From assembly GCF_900187615.1 (NCBI RefSeq), contig NZ_FYDO01000019.1:62001-126000 (forward strand): DNA of 64,000 nt, read 5' to 3'. Positions 15,566 through 25,006 of this stretch are shown here, piece by piece (position 1 is the stretch's first letter; each line of letters opens with the position of its first letter). Under the pieces are notes generated by a model. The model was not told the origin of the DNA and did no database searches. It saw nothing but the letters and a program-made list of their open reading frames with translations. This DNA comes from Pseudomonas sp. Irchel s3f7 (GTDB lineage: Bacteria; Pseudomonadota; Gammaproteobacteria; Pseudomonadales; Pseudomonadaceae). A program made the translations under genes and the position numbers.

Positions 15566-16672
15566 TTGAATCTAAAACACCTCATGGTGGCCGCCCTGAT
15601 GCTGTCCGCAGCCTTCAATGCTCAAGCCGAGCGCCTGAAGGACATCGCCAGTATTTCCGGCGTGCGTTCCAACCAATTGATCGGTTACGGCCTGGTGGTC
15701 GGGCTTAACGGCACCGGTGACCAGACGACACAAACCCCGTTCACCCTGCAGACCTTCAACAACATGCTCTCGCAGTTCGGCATCAAGGTGCCGCCGGGTT
15801 CGGGCAACGTGCAGTTGAAGAACGTCGCGGCGGTGTCGATCAGTGCCGATCTGCCGCCGTTCGCCAAGCCGGGTCAGCAAGTCGATATCACCGTTTCGTC
15901 CATCGGTAACTCCAAGAGCCTGCGCGGTGGCACCTTGCTGCTGACGCCGCTCAAGGGTATCGACGGCAACGTGTATGCCGTGGCTCAAGGCAACCTCGTG
16001 GTTGGAGGTTTCGACGCTGAAGGTCGCGACGGTTCGAAGATCACCGTCAACGTTCCGTCGGCCGGTCGCATCCCGGGCGGTGCATCGGTGGAACGTGCGG
16101 TTCCGAGCGGTTTCAATCAGGGAAACAGCCTGACCTTGAACCTCAATCGTTCCGACTTCACCACGGCCAAGCGCATCGTCGACAAGGTCAATGACATGCT
16201 CGGCCCTGGCGTGGCCCAGGCCATCGACGGTGGTTCGGTGCGTGTCTCGGCGCCGCTCGATCCGAGCCAGCGCGTCGACTATTTGTCGATCCTGGAAAAC
16301 CTCGAAATCGATCCGGGCCAGGCGGTGGCGAAAGTCATCATCAACTCCCGTACCGGCACCATCGTGATCGGCCAGAACGTCAAGGTGTCTCCGGCCGCCG
16401 TGACCCACGGCAGCCTGACCGTGACCATCACCGAAGACCCGATCGTCAGCCAGCCCGGCCCACTGTCCAATGGCACCACGGCGGTGGTGCCGCGTTCGAA
16501 GGTCAACGCTCAGCAGGAAGCCAAGCCGATGTTCAAGTTCGGCCCGGGCACCACCCTCGACGAAATCGTGCGTGCGGTGAACCAGGTCGGCGCGGCGCCG
16601 GGTGACTTGATGGCCATCCTCGAAGCCCTGAAACAGGCCGGCGCGTTGCAAGCCGACCTGATCGTGATCTGA
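15566..16672 (+). CDS. flgI: Flagellar P-ring protein FlgI
   Basis: A periplasmic P-ring subunit of about 368 residues. A Sec signal peptide (MLSAAFNAQA, cleavage before ERLKD) is followed by the strongly conserved ISGVRSNQLIGYGLVVGLNG. The start is uncertain: TTG 15566, preceded by AGGTGG at five bases, gives the length of P. aeruginosa FlgI; GTG 15557 abuts the flgH stop; ATG 15584 would shorten the signal peptide. Confidence 0.95.
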   Translation: MNLKHLMVAALMLSAAFNAQAERLKDIASISGVRSNQLIGYGLVVGLNGTGDQTTQTPFTLQTFNNMLSQFGIKVPPGSGNVQLKNVAAVSISADLPPFAKPGQQVDITVSSIGNSKSLRGGTLLLTPLKGIDGNVYAVAQGNLVVGGFDAEGRDGSKITVNVPSAGRIPGGASVERAVPSGFNQGNSLTLNLNRSDFTTAKRIVDKVNDMLGPGVAQAIDGGSVRVSAPLDPSQRVDYLSILENLEIDPGQAVAKVIINSRTGTIVIGQNVKVSPAAVTHGSLTVTITEDPIVSQPGPLSNGTTAVVPRSKVNAQQEAKPMFKFGPGTTLDEIVRAVNQVGAAPGDLMAILEALKQAGALQADLIVI

Positions 16673-16683
16673 GGACGGCGTTC

Positions 16684-17967
16684 ATGGATATGCGCAAGAG
16701 CGGTCTGGTCAGCAGCAGCGATTCGGGTTCCTACTCGGACCTTAATCGACTGAACCAGCTCAAGGTCGGCGACAAGAACAGCGACGGCAACTTGCGCAAA
16801 GTGGCGCAGGAGTTTGAATCGCTGTTCCTCGGAGAAATGCTCAAGTCCATGCGCTCGGCGACCGAAGCGCTGGGGCAGGACAATCCGCTCAACACCCCAG
16901 CCGCCAAGCAGTATCAGGAAATGTACGACCAGCAGCTGGCCGTTTCGATGTCCCGTGAAGGCGGCGGTATCGGTCTGGCGGACGTGCTGATGCGTCAGAT
17001 GTCGAAGGACAAACCCATGGCCCCGGGCGAGGCCGCCGCCGCATCGGCTGCCAAGCAAGAGGCGGCGAAAGCAGCGGTGCATACGCCGGTGGCCGCCGGT
17101 ACGGTCGCGCTCAACGGGCCACTGTCGCGGGTCAATGGTCAGCGTCCGTTGTGGGCTTCGCGCTCGGTGCATGCGCCGCAGGAAGCAGGCGAGGGCGCCC
17201 ATCGCAATGACATGGCGCTGATCAATCAGCGACGTCTGGCGCTGCCGCCAAAACTGGCCGACCGCTTGCTCGCGGGGCTGGTGCCTTCGGCAACGACCAC
17301 CGCTGCATCGGTCAGCGCAACCCCATTGCCGCAGCGCGCGACCACCACCGGTACCGGTCCGTTGTACAACGGCGACTGGCTGGCCAACGCGCAGCAAGCC
17401 TCCAGCGGCGGCATGCAGATTTACGGTCGCGCCATGGCGCAGATTCCGCTGGCGCCAGCGAAGAAAGCCTTCAGTTCCTCCGATCAATTCGTCAACACCA
17501 TGTTGCCGATGGCCAAGGAAGCCGCCGCCCGCATCGGCGTCGATCCACGTTACCTGGTGGCCCAGGCCGCCCTCGAAACCGGCTGGGGCAAGTCGGTCAT
17601 GCGTGCTCAGGACGGCAGCAGCAGCCACAACCTGTTCGGCATCAAGGCCGGCAGCAGTTGGCAGGGCAACTCGGCACGGGCCATCACCAGCGAATTCAGA
17701 AATGGCGAGATGGTCAAGGAGACGGCGCAGTTCCGTTCCTATGATTCCTACAAGGACAGTTTCCATGACCTGGTGACGTTGTTGCAGAGCAACAATCGTT
17801 ATCAAGAAGTCGTGAAGTCGGCCGATAACCCGGAACAGTTTGTACGCGAGTTGCAAAAGGCCGGTTACGCAACCGACCCGGACTACGCAAGCAAGATTTC
17901 GCAGATAGCCAGGCAGATGACGAGTTATCAAAACTACGCTGCGGCGGGCGTTTCAACGAATTTATAA
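16684..17967 (+). CDS. flgJ: Flagellar rod-cap protein / peptidoglycan hydrolase FlgJ
   Basis: A 427-residue two-domain protein. The N-terminal rod-capping domain (about 1-110, FESLFLGEMLKSMR) is joined by an Ala-rich linker to a C-terminal glucosaminidase domain (about 270-420) that opens the murein for the rod. The active-site Glu is in AQAALETGWGKSVM. It lies between flgI and flgK as usual. The linker is long compared with E. coli FlgJ (313 residues), a common feature in Pseudomonas. Confidence 0.95.
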   Translation: MDMRKSGLVSSSDSGSYSDLNRLNQLKVGDKNSDGNLRKVAQEFESLFLGEMLKSMRSATEALGQDNPLNTPAAKQYQEMYDQQLAVSMSREGGGIGLADVLMRQMSKDKPMAPGEAAAASAAKQEAAKAAVHTPVAAGTVALNGPLSRVNGQRPLWASRSVHAPQEAGEGAHRNDMALINQRRLALPPKLADRLLAGLVPSATTTAASVSATPLPQRATTTGTGPLYNGDWLANAQQASSGGMQIYGRAMAQIPLAPAKKAFSSSDQFVNTMLPMAKEAAARIGVDPRYLVAQAALETGWGKSVMRAQDGSSSHNLFGIKAGSSWQGNSARAITSEFRNGEMVKETAQFRSYDSYKDSFHDLVTLLQSNNRYQEVVKSADNPEQFVRELQKAGYATDPDYASKISQIARQMTSYQNYAAAGVSTNL

Positions 17968-17977
17968 GGTTTGAACC

Positions 17978-19990
17978 ATGAGTTTGCTCAACATCGGAAT
18001 GTCGGGTTTGTCCGCTAGCCACGCATCGTTGGTGACTACCGGTAATAACATTTCCAACGTCGATACCATCGGGTACTCGCGCCAGCAAACTGTTCAGGGC
18101 ACCAAAAGCTCTATTCAGCATGGCAATGTGTTCATCGGCACCGGTACGACCCTGGCGGATGTGCGCCGGGTGTACAACAGCTACCTTGACGCGCAACTGC
18201 AAACCACCACTTCGCTCAATGGCGATGCGCAGGCCTATCTTGGCCAGGCCACGCAAATTGACAAGCTGTTGTCAGACAGCGGCACCGGCATTACCAAGAC
18301 GTTGCAGTCGTTCTTCTCGTCGCTGCAAACCTTGTCCGGCAACTCGAACGACAATGCTTCGCGCCAGGCTCTGCTGACCAATGCCCAAGGCTTGAGCAGC
18401 CGCTTCAATGCCATGTCCCAGCAATTGAAGCAGCAGGGCACCTATATCAACGATCAGTTGGGCTCGATGGCCGATCAGGTCAACAAGCTGGCGTCGACCG
18501 TCGCCGCCTACAACAAGAAAATCGGTGAAGTCAGTAGTTCGGGTGGTACCCCCAACGAACTGCTGGACCAGCGTAATGAAGCCATCCGTCAACTCAACGA
18601 ACTGGTCGGCACCCAGGTCACTGAAACCGATGGTCGGAAGGATATTTACCTGGGCAGCGGCCAGCCGCTGGTGGTCGGCGACACCGTCAACAAATTGCGC
18701 GTGGCGACCGATCCGACCGACCCGACTCGCTCATCGATCATCATGGACCGTGGCAGTTCGTCGATCGACATCACCAGCGTGATGAGCGGTGGCCAGATGG
18801 GTGGGTTGTTGCGCTATCGCAGCGAAGTGCTGACGCCTGCCGTCAACGACCTGGGGCGTATTGCCATGGTCGTGGCCGATCAAGTCAATAAACAACTGGG
18901 TCAAGGCCTGGATCAGAACGGCAATTTCGGTGCGGCGCTGTTCAACAACATCAACAGCGCGACGGCCATCAGTCAGCGCAGCATTGCCAACGCCAACAAC
19001 AATTCGGCGTCCGGCAACCTGAATGTCACCATCAAAGACACCAGCAAGCTGCAAGCCAGTGACTATCAAGTGACGGTCACTGCTGCGGGCTACAACGTGC
19101 GTCGACTGTCGGATAACACCGACATGGGTAACTTCGCCTTCGCCACACCTCCTGCGGCCGATCCGGTCATCGATGGTTTCAGCCTGAGCCTGAACAGCGG
19201 TTCGGTCGCCGTCGGGGACTCTTTCAAGATTACCCCGACCCGCAGTGGCGCTGCGGACATGACGACGGTCATGACCGACGCCAAAACCCTGGCTACCGCC
19301 GCTCCTCTGACCTCCACGAAGGCGTCGGGCAATGACGGCACCGGTGCTGTCAGCCAGCCGGACCTGACCACCACCCTGGATATCTACGATCCGGTCCAGC
19401 GCCTGGAAGTGCAGACGGCGGTCAAGGCATCAATGCCCGTGCGCATGCTGATGACCAGCGCCACCGCCTACGAAGTGTTCGATTCCAAGGGCAACAGCAT
19501 CGGCACCGGCAACATCGTGCCAGGCCAGAATAACGACCTGAGTATCGCAGTGCCTTACACCGATGCCGGTGGCAATGCCAAAACCTTCAATGTGGGGATG
19601 ACCGTCAGTGGTAGCCCCGCTTCAGGCGACAGTTTCAACATTGCCATGACAGCGGCGGGCAGCACCGACAACCGTAATGCCCAGTCGCTGCTGGGATTGC
19701 AGACCAAGGCGACGGTGGGTGCTACTGCCACCAGTCCTGGCGTGAGTTTTACCGAGGCTTATGGTGGACTGGTATCGAGCGTCGGCTCCCAGACCAAGCA
19801 GGCTCAACTGGATGGCACGGCCACCGACACCATCCTGACCGGGGCACGCAACGCCCGTGACTCGCTTTCCGGTGTCGACCTCGATGAAGAGGCAGGCAAC
19901 CTGACCAAATACCAGCAGTACTACACGGCCTCTTCGCAGATCATCAAGACTGCGCAGGAAATTTTCAGCACTCTGATCAATGCCCTTTAA
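17978..19990 (+). CDS. flgK: Hook-filament junction protein FlgK (HAP1)
   Basis: A 670-residue hook-associated protein. N-terminal TTGNNISNVDTIGYSRQ is the FlgK/rod signature, and the C terminus YTASSQIIKTAQEIFSTLIN is the conserved D0 helix. The middle is variable and longer than E. coli FlgK (547), as in other fluorescent pseudomonads. It is followed 13 bases later by flgL. Confidence 0.96.
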   Translation: MSLLNIGMSGLSASHASLVTTGNNISNVDTIGYSRQQTVQGTKSSIQHGNVFIGTGTTLADVRRVYNSYLDAQLQTTTSLNGDAQAYLGQATQIDKLLSDSGTGITKTLQSFFSSLQTLSGNSNDNASRQALLTNAQGLSSRFNAMSQQLKQQGTYINDQLGSMADQVNKLASTVAAYNKKIGEVSSSGGTPNELLDQRNEAIRQLNELVGTQVTETDGRKDIYLGSGQPLVVGDTVNKLRVATDPTDPTRSSIIMDRGSSSIDITSVMSGGQMGGLLRYRSEVLTPAVNDLGRIAMVVADQVNKQLGQGLDQNGNFGAALFNNINSATAISQRSIANANNNSASGNLNVTIKDTSKLQASDYQVTVTAAGYNVRRLSDNTDMGNFAFATPPAADPVIDGFSLSLNSGSVAVGDSFKITPTRSGAADMTTVMTDAKTLATAAPLTSTKASGNDGTGAVSQPDLTTTLDIYDPVQRLEVQTAVKASMPVRMLMTSATAYEVFDSKGNSIGTGNIVPGQNNDLSIAVPYTDAGGNAKTFNVGMTVSGSPASGDSFNIAMTAAGSTDNRNAQSLLGLQTKATVGATATSPGVSFTEAYGGLVSSVGSQTKQAQLDGTATDTILTGARNARDSLSGVDLDEEAGNLTKYQQYYTASSQIIKTAQEIFSTLINAL

Positions 19991-20003
19991 GGAGCCGTAG
20001 AAC

Positions 20004-21587
20004 ATGCGCATTTCTACAGCACAGTATTACGCGACCACGGCTGCGAACTATCAGCGCAACCTCAGCAACGTGATGAAGACTGCCGAGCAGGCCAGCAGTG
20101 GCATCAAGCTTGAGACTGCGGCGGATGATCCAGTCGGTGCGGCCCGCTTGCTGCAACTCGAACAGCAAAAATCGATGCTTGGCCAGTACACCAACAACAT
20201 CAACGTGTTGAACACGGCACAGGCGCAAGAAGAAAGCGTACTGGACAGCATCAATACCGTGCTGCAAAAGGTCAGCGAGCTGGCGGTGCGTGCGGGCGGA
20301 GCATCGTTGAACGATGACGACCGCAAATCCATCGGAGCGGAAGTTGCTCAGGCTGAAGAGCAATTGCTGAATTTGATGAACAGCAAAGATGCCAACGGCA
20401 ACTACATTTTCTCCGGTGCCAGCAACACGACTCAACCCTTTGTGCGCAACAGTGATGGCACCTACAGCTATCAAGGTGATCAGACACAGCTGGAGTTGAA
20501 AATCGGCGATTCGATGTCGCTAGGCCTCAACGATACCGGTTGGGATGTCTTCCAGCAGGCGATCAATGCAGCCCGCAGCTCGACTACCATGACAGCGCCA
20601 GCCGTGGATGACGGGCGAGTGTCCGTGTCTTCCGGCCTGGTTAACTCCGGTCCGGCGTTTGATTCGGGTTTCCGCGATGGACAGCCTTACACGCTCTCGT
20701 TCACCAGCAGTACAGCGTTTGTGATCAAGGATACCTTGGGGAATGACGTGACTGCCGAAGCGAGCGGCGGGGGGGCGTTCGATCCGAACAACAAGGACGG
20801 TTCCGACATCAGTTTTCGTGGTGTGACCTTTGCGCTGGACATCACCTTTCAGGCGAGTGACACGCCCGCCAATGCGGATGCTGTGATCGCGGGTCACAGT
20901 TTCCAGTTAGCGGCCAAACCGGATAGTTTTGTCAGTAACCGTGCTCCGGGTAACACGTCGACGGCAGTGATCAGTCAAACATCGGTGACCAACGCCGTCG
21001 ATTACAAGAGCTTTTTTCCAGAGGGCGGGGCGATCCTGAAGTTCACTGCACCCGGGACCTTCGAGCTGTACGCCCGTCCACTGACCAGCAGCAGTACCCC
21101 GGTCACCAGCGGAACCGTGGTGGCTGGCGTAGCAACGGCGGCTGGCGTCAGCTTTACCCTGGGTGGAGCACCGTCGGTGCCGGCCGCAGGCGACCAGTTC
21201 GATATTTCGGTCAATACCCACCAGACGCAGAACGTACTCGACACGATCAGTCAATTACGCCAAGCGCTGGAGATTCCTACAGCAGGCAATCCGGCGGCAC
21301 AGCGCAATCTGGGTAGCGTCATCGCTTCGTCGATTGCCAATCTGGGCAATGCCAAGAACCAGGTTGACCTGGCGCGTGGTGCCATCGGCGCCCGGGGCAA
21401 TGTAATGGACATGCAGCGTGATTCGATCCAAAGCACCGACTTGATCAATACCTCATCGCAGTCATCGATCAGGGAGGCCGATCCAGCTGAAGTGCTGACC
21501 CGTCTGACCTTGCAGCAGACCATGCTGCAGGCCGCGCAACTGGCATTTGCGAAAGTCTCCCAGCTGAGCCTGTTCAACAAACTTTAA
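20004..21587 (+). CDS. flgL: Hook-filament junction protein FlgL (HAP3)
   Basis: A 527-residue flagellin-like junction protein. It starts MRISTAQYYATTAANYQ and has the conserved NLSNVMKTAEQASSGIKLE helix and a C-terminal helix ending QLAFAKVSQLSLFNKL. The central domain is expanded (E. coli FlgL is 317), so the exposed part is variable. Last gene of the operon, followed by a clear terminator. Confidence 0.96.
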   Translation: MRISTAQYYATTAANYQRNLSNVMKTAEQASSGIKLETAADDPVGAARLLQLEQQKSMLGQYTNNINVLNTAQAQEESVLDSINTVLQKVSELAVRAGGASLNDDDRKSIGAEVAQAEEQLLNLMNSKDANGNYIFSGASNTTQPFVRNSDGTYSYQGDQTQLELKIGDSMSLGLNDTGWDVFQQAINAARSSTTMTAPAVDDGRVSVSSGLVNSGPAFDSGFRDGQPYTLSFTSSTAFVIKDTLGNDVTAEASGGGAFDPNNKDGSDISFRGVTFALDITFQASDTPANADAVIAGHSFQLAAKPDSFVSNRAPGNTSTAVISQTSVTNAVDYKSFFPEGGAILKFTAPGTFELYARPLTSSSTPVTSGTVVAGVATAAGVSFTLGGAPSVPAAGDQFDISVNTHQTQNVLDTISQLRQALEIPTAGNPAAQRNLGSVIASSIANLGNAKNQVDLARGAIGARGNVMDMQRDSIQSTDLINTSSQSSIREADPAEVLTRLTLQQTMLQAAQLAFAKVSQLSLFNKL

Positions 21588-21606
21588 GTCAGTCTTGACC
21601 GATCAA

Positions 21607-21641
21607 AGCCAGTCCCTGTAATCGGGGGCTGGCTTTTTTTT
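21607..21641 (+). terminator. Rho-independent terminator after flgL
   Basis: AGCCAGTCCC (21607-21616) pairs with GGGGCTGGCT (21625-21634) with one G-T pair, followed by a run of seven T. It ends the flgFGHIJKL operon. I see no clear promoter in the remaining 260 bases before the FabH-like gene. Confidence 0.9.
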
Positions 21642-21901
21642 GCATTTTTTTCAGGGGCGTGCAAAGCAGTGCGGGGCGCAATCCGGACCACAAAATCAAA
21701 TAAAGCAGCGATCTCTGAGTGACCCGTCAGTCAAAACGCGCATCTTCACTGTATCCTGTCTGCGGGCGGTGAAGGTGGCGGGGCTGTCCAAGGTGTTTGT
21801 TTGAGCCCCGACGTTGCCTCTTCTGGGGGCCAGACCCTGACTGTAGACGCCCTCGATTCAGCGAGCGGCGATGTTCAGCTGTTTATTATTGGGAAGCCAT
21901 A

Positions 21902-22831
21902 ATGATTGGCATAAAAAATATAGCGAGTTACGTGCCGGCAGCCGGGATTGATAATTACGCCCAGGGTGCAAAGTTCGACAAGGATGAAACCTTCATCCTT
22001 GGCAAGATCGGTTCGGCATTTCTGCCGCGCATGGGTGCCGATCAGGAAACATCCGATCTGTGTGTCGAGGCTGCCAAAGCGCTGTTCGCCGCCAGTCCCG
22101 AGCTCAAGCGTGAAGCCATCGACTGCCTGATCGTCGTCACCCAGAACGGTGATGAAGAAGGGTTGCCGCACACCGCTGCAATCGTTCAAGACAAACTGGG
22201 TTTGCCGACCCATGTTGCCGCGTTCGATATTTCCCTGGGCTGTTCGGGTTACGTCTACGGCATCTATGCGATCAAAGGCTTCATGGAAGCGGCAGGGCTG
22301 AAAAACGGCCTGCTGATCACTGCCGACCCGTATTCGAAGATCGTTGACCCGGAAGACCGCAACACCACCATGCTGTTCGGCGATGCCGCCACTGCGACCT
22401 GGATGGGCGAAAACGCGGTCTGGCAGCTGGGTAAATCGAAGTTCGGCACCGACGGGTCCGGCGCGCCACACTTGAAAGTCAGCGACGGCGTGTTCTTCAT
22501 GAATGGCCGCCAGGTGTTCAACTTTGCCTTGTTGAAAGTTCCTGCGCATTTGCATGAACTGCTGGATGAGTCGAATTTGCAGGCCAGCGACATCGATGCC
22601 TTCTGCATCCACCAGGGCAGCGCGGCCATCGTCGATGCCGTGGCGCGCCGCTTCGAAGAGGGTGAGCCTGAGAAGTTCATCAAGGACATGCTCGAAACCG
22701 GCAACACGGTTTCGTCGAGTATTCCGCTGCTGTTGCAGAACCACGTGTTCGATTCCAAGTGGACGCGCGTGGCCATCAGCGGCTTCGGCGTAGGCCTGTC
22801 ATGGGGCTCGGCAATTCTCTATCGCGGTTGA
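21902..22831 (+). CDS. FabH-like 3-oxoacyl-ACP synthase III in the flagellin region
   Basis: A 309-residue thiolase-fold condensing enzyme. The Cys-His-Asn triad of beta-ketoacyl-ACP synthase III is visible: C114 (SLGCSGYVYG), H237 (CIHQGSA) and N268 (GNTVSSSIP). Start ATG 21902 (MIGIKNIASYVP) is typical; the longer frame to 21797 lacks support. It has its own terminator and no fatty-acid genes around it, so it is unlikely to be the housekeeping fabH. In other Pseudomonas the flgL-fliC gap carries flagellin glycosylation genes, often with such synthases, so a role in making an acyl group for flagellin glycan is an inference. Confidence 0.85.
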   Translation: MIGIKNIASYVPAAGIDNYAQGAKFDKDETFILGKIGSAFLPRMGADQETSDLCVEAAKALFAASPELKREAIDCLIVVTQNGDEEGLPHTAAIVQDKLGLPTHVAAFDISLGCSGYVYGIYAIKGFMEAAGLKNGLLITADPYSKIVDPEDRNTTMLFGDAATATWMGENAVWQLGKSKFGTDGSGAPHLKVSDGVFFMNGRQVFNFALLKVPAHLHELLDESNLQASDIDAFCIHQGSAAIVDAVARRFEEGEPEKFIKDMLETGNTVSSSIPLLLQNHVFDSKWTRVAISGFGVGLSWGSAILYRG

Positions 22832-22852
22832 TCGACTGAATCGACGCAAAAA

Positions 22853-22885
22853 AAACGCCCGGACATTTAAATGCCCGGGCGTTTT
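22853..22885 (+). terminator. Strong terminator between the FabH-like gene and fliC
   Basis: AAAACGCCCGG pairs with CCGGGCGTTTT around ACATTTAAATGC, with an A run before and a T run within the stem end. The A-rich left side allows it to act in both directions. Confidence 0.88.
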
Positions 22886-22971
22886 GCGTTTTACTGGCGC
22901 CGACTTTCTGGCTCTAAGGCCTTGAATATAAAGGGCTGGCACGCTGCCACTAAAAAATTCGAAAAAACCGC

Positions 22972-22998
22972 TCAAGCAAACGGGTCCCACGACGATAA
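22972..22998 (+). promoter_or_regulatory. Sigma28 (FliA) promoter of fliC
   Basis: TCAAG (22972-22976), a 14-base spacer and GACGATAA (22991-22998) match the sigma28 pattern TCAAG-N14-GCCGATAA with one mismatch. It lies 80 bases before fliC. Confidence 0.8.
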
Positions 22999-23078
22999 CT
23001 ATTACGTAGGTTCTCTAGGCCACACCAGGCGGTTGCCAGGGCCGGAAGCCGCAGTATCCATCCAACGAGGATTTCGTC

Positions 23079-24503
23079 ATGGCTTTAACCGTAAACACCA
23101 ACATCGCTTCCATCAGCACCCAGGGTAACCTGAACAAAGCCGGCGGCGCCCTGGCTACCTCCATGCAGCGCCTGTCTTCCGGCCTGCGTATCAATAGCGC
23201 CAAAGACGACGCTGCTGGCCTGCAAATCGCTAACCGCCTGACCAGCCAGATCAACGGCCTGGGTCAAGCGGTCAAGAACGTGAACGATGGTATCTCCATC
23301 GCGCAAACAGCTGAAGGCGCGATGCAGGCCTCGACTGACATCCTGCAAAAAATGCGTACCCTGGCTCTGTCTTCGGCTACCGGCTCCCTGAGCGCTGACG
23401 ACCGTAAGTCGAACAACGACGAATACCAGGCTCTGACTGCTGAACTGACCCGTATCTCCCAAACCACCACTTTCGGTGGCCAGAAGCTGCTGGACGGTTC
23501 GTACGGTACCAAGGCTATCCAGGTCGGCGCCAACGCCAACGAAACCATCAACCTGAGTCTGGAAAACGTAGCAGCCAGCAACATCGGTTCGCAGCAGATC
23601 AAAAGTAAGGCAATCGCACCGAGCGCTACTGGCTTGGCTGGCGGCAACATCACTGTTACTGGTAACGGCCAAACCAAGACTGTTGCATATGCTCCTGCTG
23701 CTTCGGCGAAGGACATTGCCACTGGTCTGAACGGTGCAATTGGTGGTCTGACTGCTACTGCCAGCACTGAAGTCAAGCTGGAAGTGGGCGCCGCTACACC
23801 GGCGAACTTCAAGCTGGCAGTGGGCAACAGCGGTACTGTTGACTTCGTCGGTGTCACCGATCTGGCAGGCCTGGCAGACCAGCTGAAGTCCAACGCAGCC
23901 AAGCTCGGTATCAGCGTTAACTATGACGAAGTGAACAAAAGCCTTTCGGTAAAATCCGATTCGGGCGAAAACCTGACTTTCTCGGGCGCTGACGCTAACG
24001 CGATTGCAAACATCAAAGTTGGTGCAAAAGATGGCAGCGGCGCATTCGCTACCCCGACAGCACTGGTTGGTGCAGTGACTGTTGTTACCGGTCAAGTTTC
24101 CCTCGACTCCGCCAAAGGCTACTCGCTGAGCGACGCCACTACCGGCGTCTCGGATGTGTTCACTGGTGCGACTGTTTCGTCGACCAAGAAAACCATCGCT
24201 CAGACAGACGTGACCGATGCTACCAAAGCCCAAAACGCGCTGGCTGTGATCGACAAGGCCATCGGTACCATCGACGGCGTGCGTTCGGGTCTGGGTGCTA
24301 CCCAAAACCGTCTGACCACCACTGCTGACAACCTGCAGAACATCCAGAAGAACTCCACCGCTGCTCGTTCTACCGTGCAGGACGTGGACTTCGCTGCTGA
24401 AACTGCAGAGCTGACCAAGCAACAAACCCTGCAATCGGCTTCGACCGCCATCCTGTCGCAAGCTAACCAACTGCCATCCGCTGTACTGAAGCTGCTTCAG
24501 TAA
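23079..24503 (+). CDS. fliC: Flagellin FliC
   Basis: A 474-residue filament subunit. The conserved D0/D1 ends are clear: MALTVNTNIASISTQGNLNK and LRINSAKDDAAGLQIANRL at the N terminus, DVDFAAETAELTKQQTLQSA and ILSQANQLPSAVLKLLQ at the C terminus. The central part (about 175-390) is variable, Ala/Gly/Thr-rich and surface-exposed. ACGAGG precedes the ATG. Exported by the type III apparatus with FliS as chaperone. Confidence 0.98.
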   Translation: MALTVNTNIASISTQGNLNKAGGALATSMQRLSSGLRINSAKDDAAGLQIANRLTSQINGLGQAVKNVNDGISIAQTAEGAMQASTDILQKMRTLALSSATGSLSADDRKSNNDEYQALTAELTRISQTTTFGGQKLLDGSYGTKAIQVGANANETINLSLENVAASNIGSQQIKSKAIAPSATGLAGGNITVTGNGQTKTVAYAPAASAKDIATGLNGAIGGLTATASTEVKLEVGAATPANFKLAVGNSGTVDFVGVTDLAGLADQLKSNAAKLGISVNYDEVNKSLSVKSDSGENLTFSGADANAIANIKVGAKDGSGAFATPTALVGAVTVVTGQVSLDSAKGYSLSDATTGVSDVFTGATVSSTKKTIAQTDVTDATKAQNALAVIDKAIGTIDGVRSGLGATQNRLTTTADNLQNIQKNSTAARSTVQDVDFAAETAELTKQQTLQSASTAILSQANQLPSAVLKLLQ

Positions 24504-24525
24504 TACCAGCGCTTGGTGAGTGACA

Positions 24526-24557
24526 GAGGGGCGCGTTTACGTGCCCTTTTGTCTTTT
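24526..24557 (+). terminator. Terminator after fliC
   Basis: AGGGGCGCG pairs with CGTGCCCTT through two G-T pairs around a short loop, followed by TTTTGTCTTTTT. It would limit read-through from the strong fliC promoter into flaG. Confidence 0.7.
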
Positions 24558-24577
24558 TCGTGATGAGGAGATTGGAC

Positions 24578-24925
24578 ATGGATATGAGTGTCAAGTTGAA
24601 CCAGTCTTATTCGGTTGCAGCCCCGCAAAATCCTCCTGTGCAGGCGGATCCGGTCAGCCGAGCCAAGGTTGAGGCAGTCGCGAAAACGGCGACAGAGCCC
24701 AAGCGTGATGAGCTGGAAAAGGCTGTTACCGATATTCGCGAGTTCGTGCAGGCGAGCCAGCGCAAACTGGATTTTTCCATAGATGATTCCACCGGCCGGG
24801 TCGTGGTCAAGGTTATCGCCACCGAGAGCGGTGACGTGATTCGGCAGATCCCTTCGGAAACCGCATTGAAACTGGCACAAAGCCTGAGTCAAGCCAGCAG
24901 CCTGCTGTTTGACGACAAGGTCTGA
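24578..24925 (+). CDS. flaG: FlaG family protein
   Basis: A 115-residue protein of the FlaG family, linked to filament length control. The C-terminal half holds the family core KLDFSIDDSTGRVVVKVIA followed by DVIRQIPSETALKLAQSL. GAGGAG seven bases upstream selects ATG 24578 (MDMSVKLNQ) over the upstream GTG. It sits between fliC and fliD, as in P. aeruginosa. Confidence 0.9.
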   Translation: MDMSVKLNQSYSVAAPQNPPVQADPVSRAKVEAVAKTATEPKRDELEKAVTDIREFVQASQRKLDFSIDDSTGRVVVKVIATESGDVIRQIPSETALKLAQSLSQASSLLFDDKV

Positions 24926-24927
24926 GC

Positions 24928-24943
24928 TGGCATGAATTTTGTT
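24928..24943 (+). promoter_or_regulatory. Weak sigma54-like site upstream of fliD
   Basis: TGGCATGAATTTTGTT has a good -24 half, but the -12 element is TTGT instead of TTGC. fliD is RpoN-dependent in P. aeruginosa, which makes the site worth listing despite the mismatch. Confidence 0.35.
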
Positions 24944-25006
24944 GCTGTTCGCGTTTGAGGCGCACTTCGCCAAGAAAGCGGCAGCCACTGTATAAGGAGA
25001 AAGACG

